A stretch of 64,000 bases of DNA from NCBI RefSeq assembly GCF_036226465.1, contig NZ_CP108476.1, positions 5,766,001 to 5,830,000 of the forward strand, read 5' to 3'. The translations under genes were made by a program, and so were the position numbers. The first letter of the stretch is position 1. Every line of letters begins with the position of its first letter. The notes beneath the pieces were generated by a model. The model made no database searches, was not told where the DNA came from, and saw only the letters and a list, made by a program, of their open reading frames with translations. Below are positions 1 to 8,439 of this stretch, piece by piece. This DNA comes from Kitasatospora sp. NBC_01250. Lineage in GTDB: Bacteria > Actinomycetota > Actinomycetes > Streptomycetales > Streptomycetaceae.

Positions 1-2
1 CG

Positions 3-1703
3 GGCCAGGCCGCCCCCGAGGCCGCCGCTCCGGCGCGGGCCGAGCGCGGCCGCCGCCGGGCCACCTCCGCCGCCGGTGCCCCCGGCGCCGTCGAGGCCCC
101 CGCCGCCGCGGTCTCCACCGTGGTGGGCACCGAGGCCCCCGCCGAGCCGGCCGCCGCCGAGCCCAAGGGCGAGGCCCGTGCCGAGCAGACCCGCACCGCC
201 GAGGGCCAGGGCGAGGCGCGCGAGGGCCGCCGGGAGCGCCGTGACCGCCGCGACCGCGGTGAGCGCGGCGAGCAGCGCGTCGAGACGGCCGAGGGCGACG
301 GTGGCGAGGGCCGCGAGTCGCGTCGCGACCGCCGCAACCGCCGCGACCGGGCGGACCGCCCCGAGCGCTCCGACCGCCAGCAGGGCGCCCAGCCGGCCGC
401 CCAGCAGCCGGCCGCCCAGCCCGCCGCCGCCCAGCAGGGCGGCTACGACGACGACGAGTTCGGCGACGGGCGCCGCGGCCGTCGCGGGCGCTACCGCGAC
501 CGCAACCGCCGGGGCAGCCGCCGCGACGGCTTCGAGGGCGGCGTGGCCGAGCCGCAGGTGGGCGACGACGATGTGCTGATCCCGGTCGCGGGCATCCTGG
601 ACATCCTCGACAACTACGCCTTCGTGCGGACCTCCGGCTACCTGCCGGGCCAGAACGACGTCTACGTCTCGCTCGCCCAGGTCCGCAAGAACGGCCTGCG
701 CAAGGGTGACGCGATCACCGGCGCGGTGCGCCAGCCGCGCGACGGCGAGCGCCGCGAGAAGTTCAACGCCATGGTGCGGCTGGACTCGGTCAACGGCATG
801 GATCCGGAGAGCGGCCGCAACCGCCCCGAGTTCGGCAAGCTCACCCCGCTCTACCCGCAGGAGCGGCTGCGCCTGGAGACCGACCCGGGCGTGCTGACCA
901 CCCGGATCATCGACCTGGTGTCGCCGATCGGCAAGGGCCAGCGCGGTCTGATCGTCGCCCCGCCGAAGACCGGCAAGACGATGATCATGCAGGCGATCGC
1001 CAACGCGATCACCCGCAACAACCCCGAGTGCCACCTGATGGTCGTCCTGGTCGACGAGCGTCCGGAAGAGGTCACCGACATGCAGCGCTCGGTCAAGGGC
1101 GAGGTCATCTCCTCGACCTTCGACCGTCCGGCCGAGGACCACACCGTGGTCGCCGAGCTGGCCATCGAGCGCGCCAAGCGCCTGGTGGAGCTGGGCCACG
1201 ACGTGGTGATCCTGCTCGACTCGATCACCCGCCTGGGCCGTGCCTACAACCTGGCGGCGCCGGCCTCCGGCCGCATCCTGTCCGGTGGTGTCGACTCGAC
1301 CGCGCTCTACCCGCCGAAGAAGTTCTTCGGCGCCGCGCGCAACATCGAGAACGGCGGCTCGCTGACCATCCTCGCCACCGCGCTGGTGGAGACCGGCTCG
1401 CGGGCCGACGAGGTGGTCTTCGAGGAGTTCAAGGGCACCGGCAACATGGAGCTGCGCCTGGACCGCAAGCTCGCCGACAAGCGGATCTTCCCCGCGGTGG
1501 ACGTGGACGCGTCCAGCACCCGCAAGGAGGAGATCCTGCTCGGCAGCGAGGAGCTGGCGATCACCTGGAAGCTGCGTCGGGTGCTGCACGCGCTCGACTC
1601 GCAGCAGGCGATCGAGCTGCTGCTGGACAAGATGAAGCAGACCAAGTCCAACGCCGAGTTCCTGATGCAGATCGCCAAGACCACCCCCGGTTCGGGCGAC
1701 TGA
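3..1703 (+). CDS. rho: Transcription termination factor Rho (5' end outside window)
   Basis: Hexameric RNA helicase that terminates transcription. The reading frame is already open at base 3 without a start, so the N-terminus lies upstream of the window. The first ~190 visible codons are an Ala/Pro- then Arg/Glu/Asp-rich low-complexity stretch, the insertion typical of actinobacterial Rho, followed by a short Gln/Ala run. The cold-shock-type RNA-binding domain follows (about 570-800). The ATPase core shows the P-loop PPKTGKT near 960-980, Walker B VILLDS near 1207-1224, and the Q/R-loop region with SGGVDS and GTGNMELRLDR, so the catalytic part looks intact. Two strong hairpins follow the stop. 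An LCP ligase gene and the rpmE-prfA group lie downstream, as in other actinomycetes. Identity is certain; only the full length is unknown. Confidence 0.97.
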   Translation, partial: GQAAPEAAAPARAERGRRRATSAAGAPGAVEAPAAAVSTVVGTEAPAEPAAAEPKGEARAEQTRTAEGQGEAREGRRERRDRRDRGERGEQRVETAEGDGGEGRESRRDRRNRRDRADRPERSDRQQGAQPAAQQPAAQPAAAQQGGYDDDEFGDGRRGRRGRYRDRNRRGSRRDGFEGGVAEPQVGDDDVLIPVAGILDILDNYAFVRTSGYLPGQNDVYVSLAQVRKNGLRKGDAITGAVRQPRDGERREKFNAMVRLDSVNGMDPESGRNRPEFGKLTPLYPQERLRLETDPGVLTTRIIDLVSPIGKGQRGLIVAPPKTGKTMIMQAIANAITRNNPECHLMVVLVDERPEEVTDMQRSVKGEVISSTFDRPAEDHTVVAELAIERAKRLVELGHDVVILLDSITRLGRAYNLAAPASGRILSGGVDSTALYPPKKFFGAARNIENGGSLTILATALVETGSRADEVVFEEFKGTGNMELRLDRKLADKRIFPAVDVDASSTRKEEILLGSEELAITWKLRRVLHALDSQQAIELLLDKMKQTKSNAEFLMQIAKTTPGSGD

Positions 1704-1715
1704 CCTCGCATCAGC

Positions 1716-1789
1716 AGCACGGCCGTCCTCGGCGGCCGTGCTCCAACGCCGCCGGCGGCCACGGATTCCCCGTGGCCGCCGGCGGCGTT
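1716..1789 (+). terminator. Double hairpin after rho
   Basis: Two hairpins stand back to back. The first (1716-1742) has a 10-bp stem and a 7-base loop. The second (1745-1789) has a perfect 20-bp stem and a 5-base loop. There is no T-run, as is common in high-GC actinomycetes. The position 13 bases after the rho stop fits a terminator. Confidence 0.8.
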
Positions 1790-1908
1790 CTGCGTGTCGT
1801 CGCAAGGTTGGGGCAGGGCTGTTGCGCAGAACGGACATATGGCACCAAAAGGTCGCTTATCCTCAGAGGAATGGCCGGATCGGCCGACCGACGTGAGGAC
1901 CAGGACCG

Positions 1909-3048
1909 ATGGCCGACGAGCAGCAGGGCGACGCCCCGGACGGGGGCCGCGGGGCGCGCCCCCGCAAGGTGCGCAGCCGCAGGGCGAAGGTGCTGCGGGC
2001 GGTGGCACTGACCGTGGCGGGGCTGCTGCTGGCCGGGGCCGGCGTGGCCGGGTACGCGTACTGGAAGTGGAACTCGAACATCAGAAGCGTCGACATCGAC
2101 TCCCAACTCGGCAGCGCCCGCCCCTCGGCGCCCGGCAACGGCTCCTTCAACGTGCTGGTGCTCGGCTCCGACTCGCGCAGCGGCGCCAACGGCGCACTGG
2201 CGGGCGGCGCCACCGACGGCACCGCCCGCTCGGACACCGCGATGGTGGTGCACGTCGACCAGAGCCACTCGGCCGCCACCGTGGTCTCCATCCCGCGTGA
2301 CACGCTGGTGAACCGCCCCGCCTGCACCGCCCCGAGCGGCGCCGCAGTGCCGGCCGCCGCCGGCGCGATGTACAACAGCGCCTTCGAGGTCGGCGGTGCG
2401 GCCTGCGCGGTGAAGACCACCGAGCAGCTGACCGGCCTGCGGATGAACCACTACGTCGAGATCGACTTCGCCGGCTTCGCGGCCTTCGTCAACGCGATCG
2501 GCGGCGCCACGGTGACCACCACGGTGGACATTCACGACCAGGACAGCGGCCTGAACCTCAAGGCCGGCACCACCCACCTCGACGGGGACCAGGCACTGGC
2601 CTTCGTGCGCACCCGGCACGGCGTGGGGGACGGCAGCGACCTGGGCCGGATCGAGCTGCAGAAGCAGATGGTGAAGTCGATCATCTCCCAGGTCGACTCG
2701 ATCGGTCTGCTCACCAACCCGGTCAAGCTCTACTCGGTGGGCGACACCCTGACCAAGGCGATCACCACCGACTCCCAGCTCGCCTCGGTGAGCGCGCTGA
2801 CCGGCCTCGGCGAGGAGCTCAAGGGGATCGGCACCGACCACCTGACCATGGTCACCCTGCCGGTGGTCACCGCGCCGAGCGATCCCAACCGGGTGGTGGC
2901 CCAGCAGCCGCAGGCCGGTCAGGTGTGGAGCGCGCTGCGGGCCGACCAGCCGGTGCCGGCGTCCATCGTGAGCAGCCAGCCGGTCAATCCGGCCGACCCC
3001 GCGGCGAGCGCCGGCGCCCCCGCCACGGCCGCCGCCACGCACTCCTGA
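1909..3048 (+). CDS. LytR-CpsA-Psr (LCP) family cell-wall ligase
   Basis: Membrane-anchored enzyme of the family that transfers lipid-linked glycopolymers (teichoic acid-like polymers or arabinogalactan) onto peptidoglycan; older annotations call these LytR transcriptional regulators. A basic cytoplasmic tail (residues 1-29) precedes one transmembrane segment (about 30-51), and the LCP domain is outside the cell. Family residues that bind the polyprenyl phosphate and metal are visible: LGSDSR at 85-90, RSDT at 107-110 and SIPRD at 127-131. A Pro/Ala-rich tail ends the protein. The start at 1909 places the basic residues and membrane segment correctly; the upstream ATG at 1871 is out of frame. 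The glycopolymer substrate cannot be told from sequence. Confidence 0.9.
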   Translation: MADEQQGDAPDGGRGARPRKVRSRRAKVLRAVALTVAGLLLAGAGVAGYAYWKWNSNIRSVDIDSQLGSARPSAPGNGSFNVLVLGSDSRSGANGALAGGATDGTARSDTAMVVHVDQSHSAATVVSIPRDTLVNRPACTAPSGAAVPAAAGAMYNSAFEVGGAACAVKTTEQLTGLRMNHYVEIDFAGFAAFVNAIGGATVTTTVDIHDQDSGLNLKAGTTHLDGDQALAFVRTRHGVGDGSDLGRIELQKQMVKSIISQVDSIGLLTNPVKLYSVGDTLTKAITTDSQLASVSALTGLGEELKGIGTDHLTMVTLPVVTAPSDPNRVVAQQPQAGQVWSALRADQPVPASIVSSQPVNPADPAASAGAPATAAATHS

Positions 3049-3099
3049 GCACTGCGCGCGGCTCGCGGGGAGCAGCGCGGCGGCTCCGCGGCCGACGGT

Positions 3100-3125
3100 G
3101 GAATATCGGCGGGCCGGAGCCGGTT
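3100..3125 (+). promoter_or_regulatory. Sigma-R type promoter upstream of rpmE
   Basis: GGAAT at 3100-3104, exactly 18 bases, then GTT at 3123-3125. This matches the consensus I know for SigR, the thiol-oxidative-stress sigma factor of Streptomyces (GGAAT-N18-GTT). It lies about 100 bases before the rpmE start, and rpmE is a reported SigR target in S. coelicolor (from memory). The transcription start would fall near 3132. Confidence 0.75.
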
Positions 3126-3227
3126 TGGGAAGAAGCGGTCAGTGCTGGCACACTGGTCCGTCGGTCCCGGTTCACGTGCGACACCATGCCGCCGACCCGG
3201 TGCCCTCCCGAATCCTAGGAGAATCCC

Positions 3228-3452
3228 TTGAAGCCCGACGTTCACCCCACGTACGTGGTCACCTCGGTGACCTGCACCTGTGGCAACGAGTTCACCACCC
3301 GTTCCACCGAGGCCTCCGGCGTCATCCGCGCCGAGGTGTGCTCGGCCTGCCACCCGTTCTACACCGGCAAGCAGAAGATCCTCGACACCGGTGGCCGCGT
3401 GGCCCGCTTCGAGGCCCGCTTCGGCAAGGGCCTCAGCGGCAACCGGGCCTAG
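3228..3452 (+). CDS. rpmE: 50S ribosomal protein L31, zinc-binding form
   Basis: A 74-residue L31 of the large ribosomal subunit. The zinc-binding (C+) form is recognised by CTCG near residues 16-19 and CSAC near 37-40. Translation starts at a TTG codon (3228), positioned by a clear AGGAG 7 bases upstream; no closer ATG or GTG fits the family N-terminus (MKPDVHP). The gene lies behind a SigR-type promoter, which suggests that L31 is renewed under thiol stress, when its zinc thiolates may be oxidised (inference). A long imperfect hairpin separates it from prfA. Zinc-starved actinomycetes use a second, cysteine-free L31 paralogue, which is not in this window. Confidence 0.96.
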   Translation: MKPDVHPTYVVTSVTCTCGNEFTTRSTEASGVIRAEVCSACHPFYTGKQKILDTGGRVARFEARFGKGLSGNRA

Positions 3453-3460
3453 CGCTCAAG

Positions 3461-3515
3461 CGGCGCCGGTCTCTGGCGTCCCCGTACTCGAACGGGGGCG
3501 TCAGGGCCGGCGCCG
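3461..3515 (+). terminator. Long imperfect hairpin between rpmE and prfA
   Basis: A 9-bp outer stem (3461-3469 with 3507-3515) continues almost without interruption into an inner stem closing on a 6-base loop near 3486-3491, with a few G-T pairs and one bulge. It begins 9 bases after the rpmE stop and can act as a terminator or attenuator before prfA. Confidence 0.65.
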
Positions 3516-3587
3516 TTCGCGTCCCCCCGCAGTCCAGCGCGCCACCCACTCCGTCATCTCAGCTTCCGGGAAAGAAGGCCACCCCAC

Positions 3588-4667
3588 ATGTTCGAGGCAG
3601 TCGAAGAGCTCCTCATCGAGCACGCCGGCCTCGAGGAGCGGCTGGCCGATCCGTCGGTGCACGCGGATCAGGCCAACGCTCGCAAGCTGGCCAAGCGCTA
3701 CGCCGAGCTCACGCCGATCACCCGCACCTACCGGGCCTGGCGCCAGGCCGGCGAGGACATCGCGGCCGCCCGCGAGTTCGCCGCCGAGGACCCCGACTTC
3801 ATCGCCGAGGCCAAGGCCGCCGAGCAGCGCCAGAACGAGCTGACCGAGGAGCTGCGGCTGCTGCTGGTGCCGCGCGACCCCAATGACGACAAGGACGTCA
3901 TCCTGGAGGTCAAGGCGGGCGAGGGCGGCGAGGAGTCCGCGCTGTTCGCCGGCGACCTGCTGCGGATGTACCTGCGCTTCGCCGAGCGGGTGGGCTGGAA
4001 GACCGAGATCATCGACTCCAACGAGTCCGACCTCGGCGGCTACAAGGACGTCTCGGTGGCCGTGAAGACCAAGGGGAGCGCCCTCGAGCCCGGCCAGGGC
4101 GTCTGGGCCAAGCTGAAGTACGAGGGCGGCGTGCACCGGGTGCAGCGGGTCCCCGCCACCGAGTCGCAGGGCCGCATCCACACCTCGGCGGCGGGCGTGC
4201 TGGTCACCCCCGAGGCCGAGGAGGTCGAGGTGGAGGTCAACCAGAACGACCTGCGGATCGACGTCTACCGCTCCTCGGGCCCGGGCGGCCAGTCGGTCAA
4301 CACCACCGACTCCGCGGTCCGGATCACCCACCTGCCGACCGGTATCGTGGCCTCCTGCCAGAACGAGAAGAGCCAGCTGCAGAACAAGGAGTCGGCGATG
4401 CGCATCCTGCGGTCGCGACTGCTGGCCGCGGCGGTCGAGGCGGCCGAGCAGGAGGCTTCCGACGCGCGGCGCAGCCAGGTCCGCACGGTCGACCGCTCGG
4501 AGCGGATCCGGACGTACAACTACCCCGAGAACCGCATCTCGGACCACCGCACCGGCTTCAAGGCCTACAACCTGGACCAGGTCCTCGACGGCGACCTGAA
4601 CGCGCTGATCCAGTCCGCCGTGGACGCCGACGCCGCCGCGAAGCTCGCCGCGGCGCAAGAGCAGTAA
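3588..4667 (+). CDS. prfA: Peptide chain release factor 1
   Basis: Recognises UAA and UAG stop codons and triggers hydrolysis of peptidyl-tRNA. The protein is 359 residues, the usual length. The codon-reading tripeptide appears as PAT at residues 189-191 and the catalytic GGQ at 233-235 (in SGPGGQSVNT), so it is RF1 rather than RF2. The N-terminal helical domain (about 1-110) is complete. The start at 3588 is preceded by GGGAAAGAAGG about 10 bases upstream. The gene is followed after 23 bases by prmC, whose product methylates the Gln of the GGQ motif. This pairing is conserved across bacteria and supports both calls. Confidence 0.97.
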   Translation: MFEAVEELLIEHAGLEERLADPSVHADQANARKLAKRYAELTPITRTYRAWRQAGEDIAAAREFAAEDPDFIAEAKAAEQRQNELTEELRLLLVPRDPNDDKDVILEVKAGEGGEESALFAGDLLRMYLRFAERVGWKTEIIDSNESDLGGYKDVSVAVKTKGSALEPGQGVWAKLKYEGGVHRVQRVPATESQGRIHTSAAGVLVTPEAEEVEVEVNQNDLRIDVYRSSGPGGQSVNTTDSAVRITHLPTGIVASCQNEKSQLQNKESAMRILRSRLLAAAVEAAEQEASDARRSQVRTVDRSERIRTYNYPENRISDHRTGFKAYNLDQVLDGDLNALIQSAVDADAAAKLAAAQEQ

Positions 4668-4690
4668 CCACCGCAGAGGGGTACGTACGG

Positions 4691-5557
4691 ATGAACCTGC
4701 TGCTCGCCGAGGTGGCCCAGGCCACCCAGCGGTTGGCCGCGGCCGGCGTGCCGTCGCCGCGCTTCGACGCGGAGGAACTCGCCGCACACATCCACCACGT
4801 CAAGCGCAGCCAGCTGCACACCGTGAAGGACGCGGACTTCGACGCCCGGTACTGGGAGGCGGTCTCGCGGCGCGAGGCCCGCGAACCGCTGCAGCACATC
4901 ACCGGGCGGGCCTTCTTCCGCTACCTGGAGCTGGAGGTCGGCCCCGGTGTCTTCGTGCCGCGCCCGGAGACCGAGACCGTCGTCGAGTGGGCCATAGAGG
5001 CCGTGCGCGAGATGGACGTGGCCGAGCCGCTGGTGGTCGACCTGTGCTCCGGCTCGGGCGCCATCGCGCTCGCGCTGGCCCAGGAGCTGCCGCGTTCCAT
5101 CGTGCACGCCTTCGAGCTGGACGAGGGGGCGCTGAACTACACCCGGCGCAACATCGCCGCCAGTCCCGACCGCGACCGGGTCACCCTGCACGCGGGCGAC
5201 GCCACCCGGGCCTTCGCCGGGGACAGCTCCTGGGACGGCCGGTTCGACCTGGTGATCAGCAACCCGCCGTACATCCCGCTCACCGAGTGGGAGTACGTGG
5301 CGCCCGAGGCCCGCGACCACGACCCGCAGCTCTCGCTCTTCTCCGGCGAGGACGGCCTGGACACCATCCGCGGCATCGAGCGGGTGGCCGCGCGGCTGCT
5401 GCGGCCCGGCGGCGCGGTGGTGATCGAGCACGCGGACACCCAGGGCGGCCAGGTGCCCTGGATCTTCAACGAGGAGGGCGGCTGGACGGACACGGCCGAC
5501 CACCGGGATCTCAACGGGCGGCCGCGTTTCACCACCGCTCGGAAGACGTCGCTGTGA
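4691..5557 (+). CDS. prmC: Release factor glutamine N5-methyltransferase
   Basis: SAM-dependent methyltransferase that modifies the GGQ glutamine of release factors RF1 and RF2. It has 288 residues, the family's usual length. The SAM-binding loop reads DLCSGSG at about 117-123 and the substrate-binding NPPY is at 191-194. The N-terminal helical domain that docks the release factor is present. It follows prfA by 23 bases and is presumably co-transcribed with it. The C-terminus is slightly basic and ordinary. Nothing appears damaged. Confidence 0.95.
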   Translation: MNLLLAEVAQATQRLAAAGVPSPRFDAEELAAHIHHVKRSQLHTVKDADFDARYWEAVSRREAREPLQHITGRAFFRYLELEVGPGVFVPRPETETVVEWAIEAVREMDVAEPLVVDLCSGSGAIALALAQELPRSIVHAFELDEGALNYTRRNIAASPDRDRVTLHAGDATRAFAGDSSWDGRFDLVISNPPYIPLTEWEYVAPEARDHDPQLSLFSGEDGLDTIRGIERVAARLLRPGGAVVIEHADTQGGQVPWIFNEEGGWTDTADHRDLNGRPRFTTARKTSL

Positions 5558-5597
5558 CGTCGGATTTCGCTGTGACTTCGAAGAGGGGACTGCTCCG

Positions 5598-6245
5598 ATG
5601 AGCCGCCGTTACGACTGTGCCGACGCAGGCGACCGTGCCACCGGGCTGCGCGAGGCCGCCTCGGCGATCCGCCGCGGCGAGCTGGTCGTGGTGCCGACCG
5701 ACACCGTCTACGGGATCGGCGCGGACGCCTTCAACCCGGAGGCCGTGGCCGCCCTGCTGGCCGCCAAGGGCCGCGGACGCAACATGCCCTCCCCGGTGCT
5801 GGTCGGCTCGCCGACCACGCTGCACGGCCTGGTCACCGACTTCTCGGAGCAGGCCTGGGAGCTGGTCGACGCCTTCTGGCCCGGCGGGCTGACCCTGGTC
5901 GCCAAGCACCAGCCCTCGCTGCGCTGGGACCTGGGCGAGACCCGCGGCACCGTCGCGGTCCGGATGCCGCTGCACCCGGTCGCCATCGAGCTGCTGAACA
6001 CCACCGGCCCGCTCGCCGTCTCCAGCGCCAACAAGTCGGGCCAGCCGGCCCCCGGCGACTGCGAGGACGCCGAGTACCAGCTGGGCGACTCGGTGGCGGT
6101 CTACCTGAACGGCGGCCGGGCCGAGCACGGCCTGGCCTCCACCATCGTCGACGTCACCGGCAAGGTGCCGGTCCTGCTGCGCGCGGGTGCCGTGAGCATC
6201 GAGCAGCTGAGGGAGGTCGTCCCCGACCTGGAGGCCGGCAGTTGA
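5598..6245 (+). CDS. tsaC: L-threonylcarbamoyladenylate synthase (YrdC/Sua5 family)
   Basis: Makes threonylcarbamoyl-AMP from threonine, bicarbonate and ATP, the first step of t6A37 tRNA modification. At 215 residues it is mainly a YrdC domain with a short tail, closer to TsaC/YwlC than to the two-domain Sua5. The family signatures PTDTVYG (about 34-40) and SSANKSG (about 142-148) are visible. A GAAGAGGGG lies before the ATG. The stop overlaps the TTG start of the next gene (TTGA), so translation is probably coupled. Placement after prmC is typical for actinobacteria. Confidence 0.93.
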   Translation: MSRRYDCADAGDRATGLREAASAIRRGELVVVPTDTVYGIGADAFNPEAVAALLAAKGRGRNMPSPVLVGSPTTLHGLVTDFSEQAWELVDAFWPGGLTLVAKHQPSLRWDLGETRGTVAVRMPLHPVAIELLNTTGPLAVSSANKSGQPAPGDCEDAEYQLGDSVAVYLNGGRAEHGLASTIVDVTGKVPVLLRAGAVSIEQLREVVPDLEAGS

Positions 6246-6970
6246 CGGCCCAGCTCTACTCCGGGTTCGACCCGATCGAGGCCGGCTGGGCGCCCGGTGG
6301 CCTGGCCTCCTACCTGGCCGTCACGCCGCGCCCGGCCGACAGCTTCAAGATCCTCTTCGTCTGCACCGGGAACGTCTGCCGCTCGCCGATCGCCGAGCGG
6401 CTGACCCGCCATGAGCTGGACACCCGGCTGCACGAGCGGGCGGCCGGCCGGATCGTGGTGGAGAGCGCCGGCACCTGGGGCCACGAGGGCGCCCCGATGG
6501 AGGCGCACGCGGCCACCGTGCTCGGCGAGTACGGCGTGGACAGCGGCAACTTCGCCGGGCGCGAGCTGCTCGACGAGCACGTGGTGGAGGCCGACCTGGT
6601 GCTCACCGCGACCCTCGACCACCGCGCGCAGGTGATCTCGATGGGCCACGCGGCGGGCCTGCGCACCTTCACGCTCAAGGAGTTCACCCGCCTGGTGGGC
6701 TCGATAGACCCGGCCACGCTGCCCGCGGTGGGTGCCGGCCCCGAGGTCACCGAGCGGGCCCGTGCCCTGGTGCGGGCGGCTGCCGCGCTGCGCGGCTGGC
6801 TGCTGGCCGCCAGCCCCGAGGCCGACGAGGTGGACGACCCCTACGGCGCGCCGATCGGCATGTTCCGCAACTGCGGCGAGGAGATATTCCACGCGCTGGA
6901 CCCGGTGCTCACCGCCCTGACGGGCGTGCCCGCCCCGCGCCATCAGGACGGCGGCCACGCTCGGTCCTAG
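6242..6970 (+). CDS. Low-molecular-weight protein tyrosine phosphatase family protein
   Basis: The cysteine phosphatase signature CTGNVCRS starts at residue 41 (Cys41, Arg47), and a plausible general-acid Asp-Pro pair sits far downstream at 199-200. The protein (242 residues) is longer than classic LMW-PTPs (~160) because of a ~35-residue N-terminal extension and an inserted helical segment. Substrates could be tyrosine-phosphorylated proteins or, given the cell-wall neighbours (LCP, WecA-like), an envelope-polymer kinase; this is inference. The start is TTG at 6242, overlapping the tsaC stop; an internal start cannot be excluded. The stop TAG also forms the beginning of a TAGGCT box that could be the -10 of the next gene. 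Confidence 0.85.
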   Translation: MTAQLYSGFDPIEAGWAPGGLASYLAVTPRPADSFKILFVCTGNVCRSPIAERLTRHELDTRLHERAAGRIVVESAGTWGHEGAPMEAHAATVLGEYGVDSGNFAGRELLDEHVVEADLVLTATLDHRAQVISMGHAAGLRTFTLKEFTRLVGSIDPATLPAVGAGPEVTERARALVRAAAALRGWLLAASPEADEVDDPYGAPIGMFRNCGEEIFHALDPVLTALTGVPAPRHQDGGHARS

Positions 6971-7008
6971 GCTGGACTCCACCGCCCGAACGGCCCCGGA
7001 GCGCCGCC

Positions 7009-8307
7009 ATGACCCTCGCTGATGCCGCGCACGCTGTTCAAGACCCCCACACCGCCGAACCCCTCCGCTGGGAACCGTCCGCGGCGCTGCGCGCGGCCGA
7101 CCCCGAACTCGCCGACCTGCTGTCGGCCGAGGCCGAGCGCCGGGCCGGCGGGCTGCAGCTGCTGGCGGGGGAGAACCTCGCCACCGAGGCCGTGCTGGCG
7201 GCGCTGGCCGGCCCGCTGGTGGACAAGTACGCCGAGGGCTACCCCGGCCGCCGCCATCACACCGGCTGCGCCGTGGCGGACGCCACCGAACTCCTCGCGA
7301 TCTCCCGGGCCTGCGGCCTGTTCGCCGCCGAGCACGCCAACGTCCAGCCCCGGTCCGGCACTTCGGCGATGCTGGCGGCCTTCGCGGCGCTGCTGCGGCC
7401 GGGCGACGGAGTGCTCGCGATGTCGCTGGAGCACGGCGGCCACCTCTCCTGCGGCTCGCGCGCCAACTTCTCCGGCCGCTGGTTCGACGTGATCGGCTAC
7501 GGGGTGCGCGAGCAGGACGGCCGGATCGACCTGGACCAGGTCCGCGACCTGGCCCGGGTGCACCGGCCCAAGGCGATCATCGCCGGCTCGATCTCCTACC
7601 CGCGCCACCTGGACTGGGCGGCCTTCCGGGAGATCGCCGACGAGGTGGACGCCTACCTCGTCGCCTCGGTCGCGCAGATCACCGGCCTGGTGGCGGCGGG
7701 CGTGGCGCCCTCCCCGGTGCCCTACGCCGACGTGGTGGTGGCGGCCACCCACAAGCTGCTGCGCGGCCCGCGCGGCGGCCTGCTGCTGTGCACCGCGGAG
7801 CTGGCCGACCGGGTGGACCGCGCGGTCTTCCCGTTCACCCAGGGCGGGGCGGCGATGAACGAGGTGGCGGCCAAGGCGGTGGCCTTCGCCCAGGCGACCA
7901 CCCCGGAGTTCGGCGCGTACATCGGGCGGGCGGTGGACGGCGCGCGCTCCTTGGCCGCGGCACTCGCCGGGGCCGGGGCCCGGCCGCTGACCGGCGGCAC
8001 CGACACCCACCTGGTCACCGCCGACGTCAGCCCGCTGGGCGTCACCGGTGCGCAGGCGGAGCGCCGCTGCGCGGCGGCCGGGCTGATGCTCGGCAAGGCC
8101 GCGGTGCCCTTCGACCCCGTGCCCGCCGCCGAGACCTCCGGGATCCGGCTCGGCACCGGAGCCGCGGCGGCGCTCGGACTGGGCCCGGCCGAGCTCGCCG
8201 AGGTCGGAGCGCTGATCGGCGCCCTGCTCAGCGGGGGTGAACCGGCCGCGGCGGCGGCGCGGGTGCGCGAACTGGTCCGGACCGCCGGGGCGAAAGGCCC
8301 TCGGTAG
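7009..8307 (+). CDS. Divergent serine hydroxymethyltransferase (GlyA2-like)
   Basis: A fold-type I PLP enzyme clearly of the SHMT family along its whole 432 residues: KYAEGYPG at 73-80, EHGGHL at 141-146 (the His that stacks on PLP is H142), and the PLP lysine K249 in ATHKLLRGPRGG. Several residues that are near-invariant in SHMT are changed. The YYGGC segment reads HHTGC (H83, H84). The strand normally reading VDMAH reads ASVAQ, so the Asp that pairs with the PLP ring nitrogen is Ser220 and the neighbouring His is Gln223. SGSQAN reads SGTSAM. The enzyme may therefore have a different reaction or be weakly active; normal glycine/serine interconversion should not be assumed. From memory, S. 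coelicolor also has an extra glyA paralogue at this locus. A TAGGCT box at 6968 may be its promoter. Confidence 0.85.
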   Translation: MTLADAAHAVQDPHTAEPLRWEPSAALRAADPELADLLSAEAERRAGGLQLLAGENLATEAVLAALAGPLVDKYAEGYPGRRHHTGCAVADATELLAISRACGLFAAEHANVQPRSGTSAMLAAFAALLRPGDGVLAMSLEHGGHLSCGSRANFSGRWFDVIGYGVREQDGRIDLDQVRDLARVHRPKAIIAGSISYPRHLDWAAFREIADEVDAYLVASVAQITGLVAAGVAPSPVPYADVVVAATHKLLRGPRGGLLLCTAELADRVDRAVFPFTQGGAAMNEVAAKAVAFAQATTPEFGAYIGRAVDGARSLAAALAGAGARPLTGGTDTHLVTADVSPLGVTGAQAERRCAAAGLMLGKAAVPFDPVPAAETSGIRLGTGAAAALGLGPAELAEVGALIGALLSGGEPAAAAARVRELVRTAGAKGPR

Positions 8308-8439
8308 AGCGAACCGCGATGCACGCGCCCGTCGTCCGATTCAATAAGGTGTGTACCGTGGCGACGCACCTCGAACCCCTCAGCCGTGCGGGAGTACCTT
8401 CCGTACGCACCCAGCCGCGTGTGTGGAAGGAGCCAGTCG

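Noticed and set aside
2919..3353. Minus-strand frame of 144 codons overlapping the LCP gene end and rpmE
   Set aside because: It is antisense to rpmE and to its SigR-type promoter, with no family resemblance.
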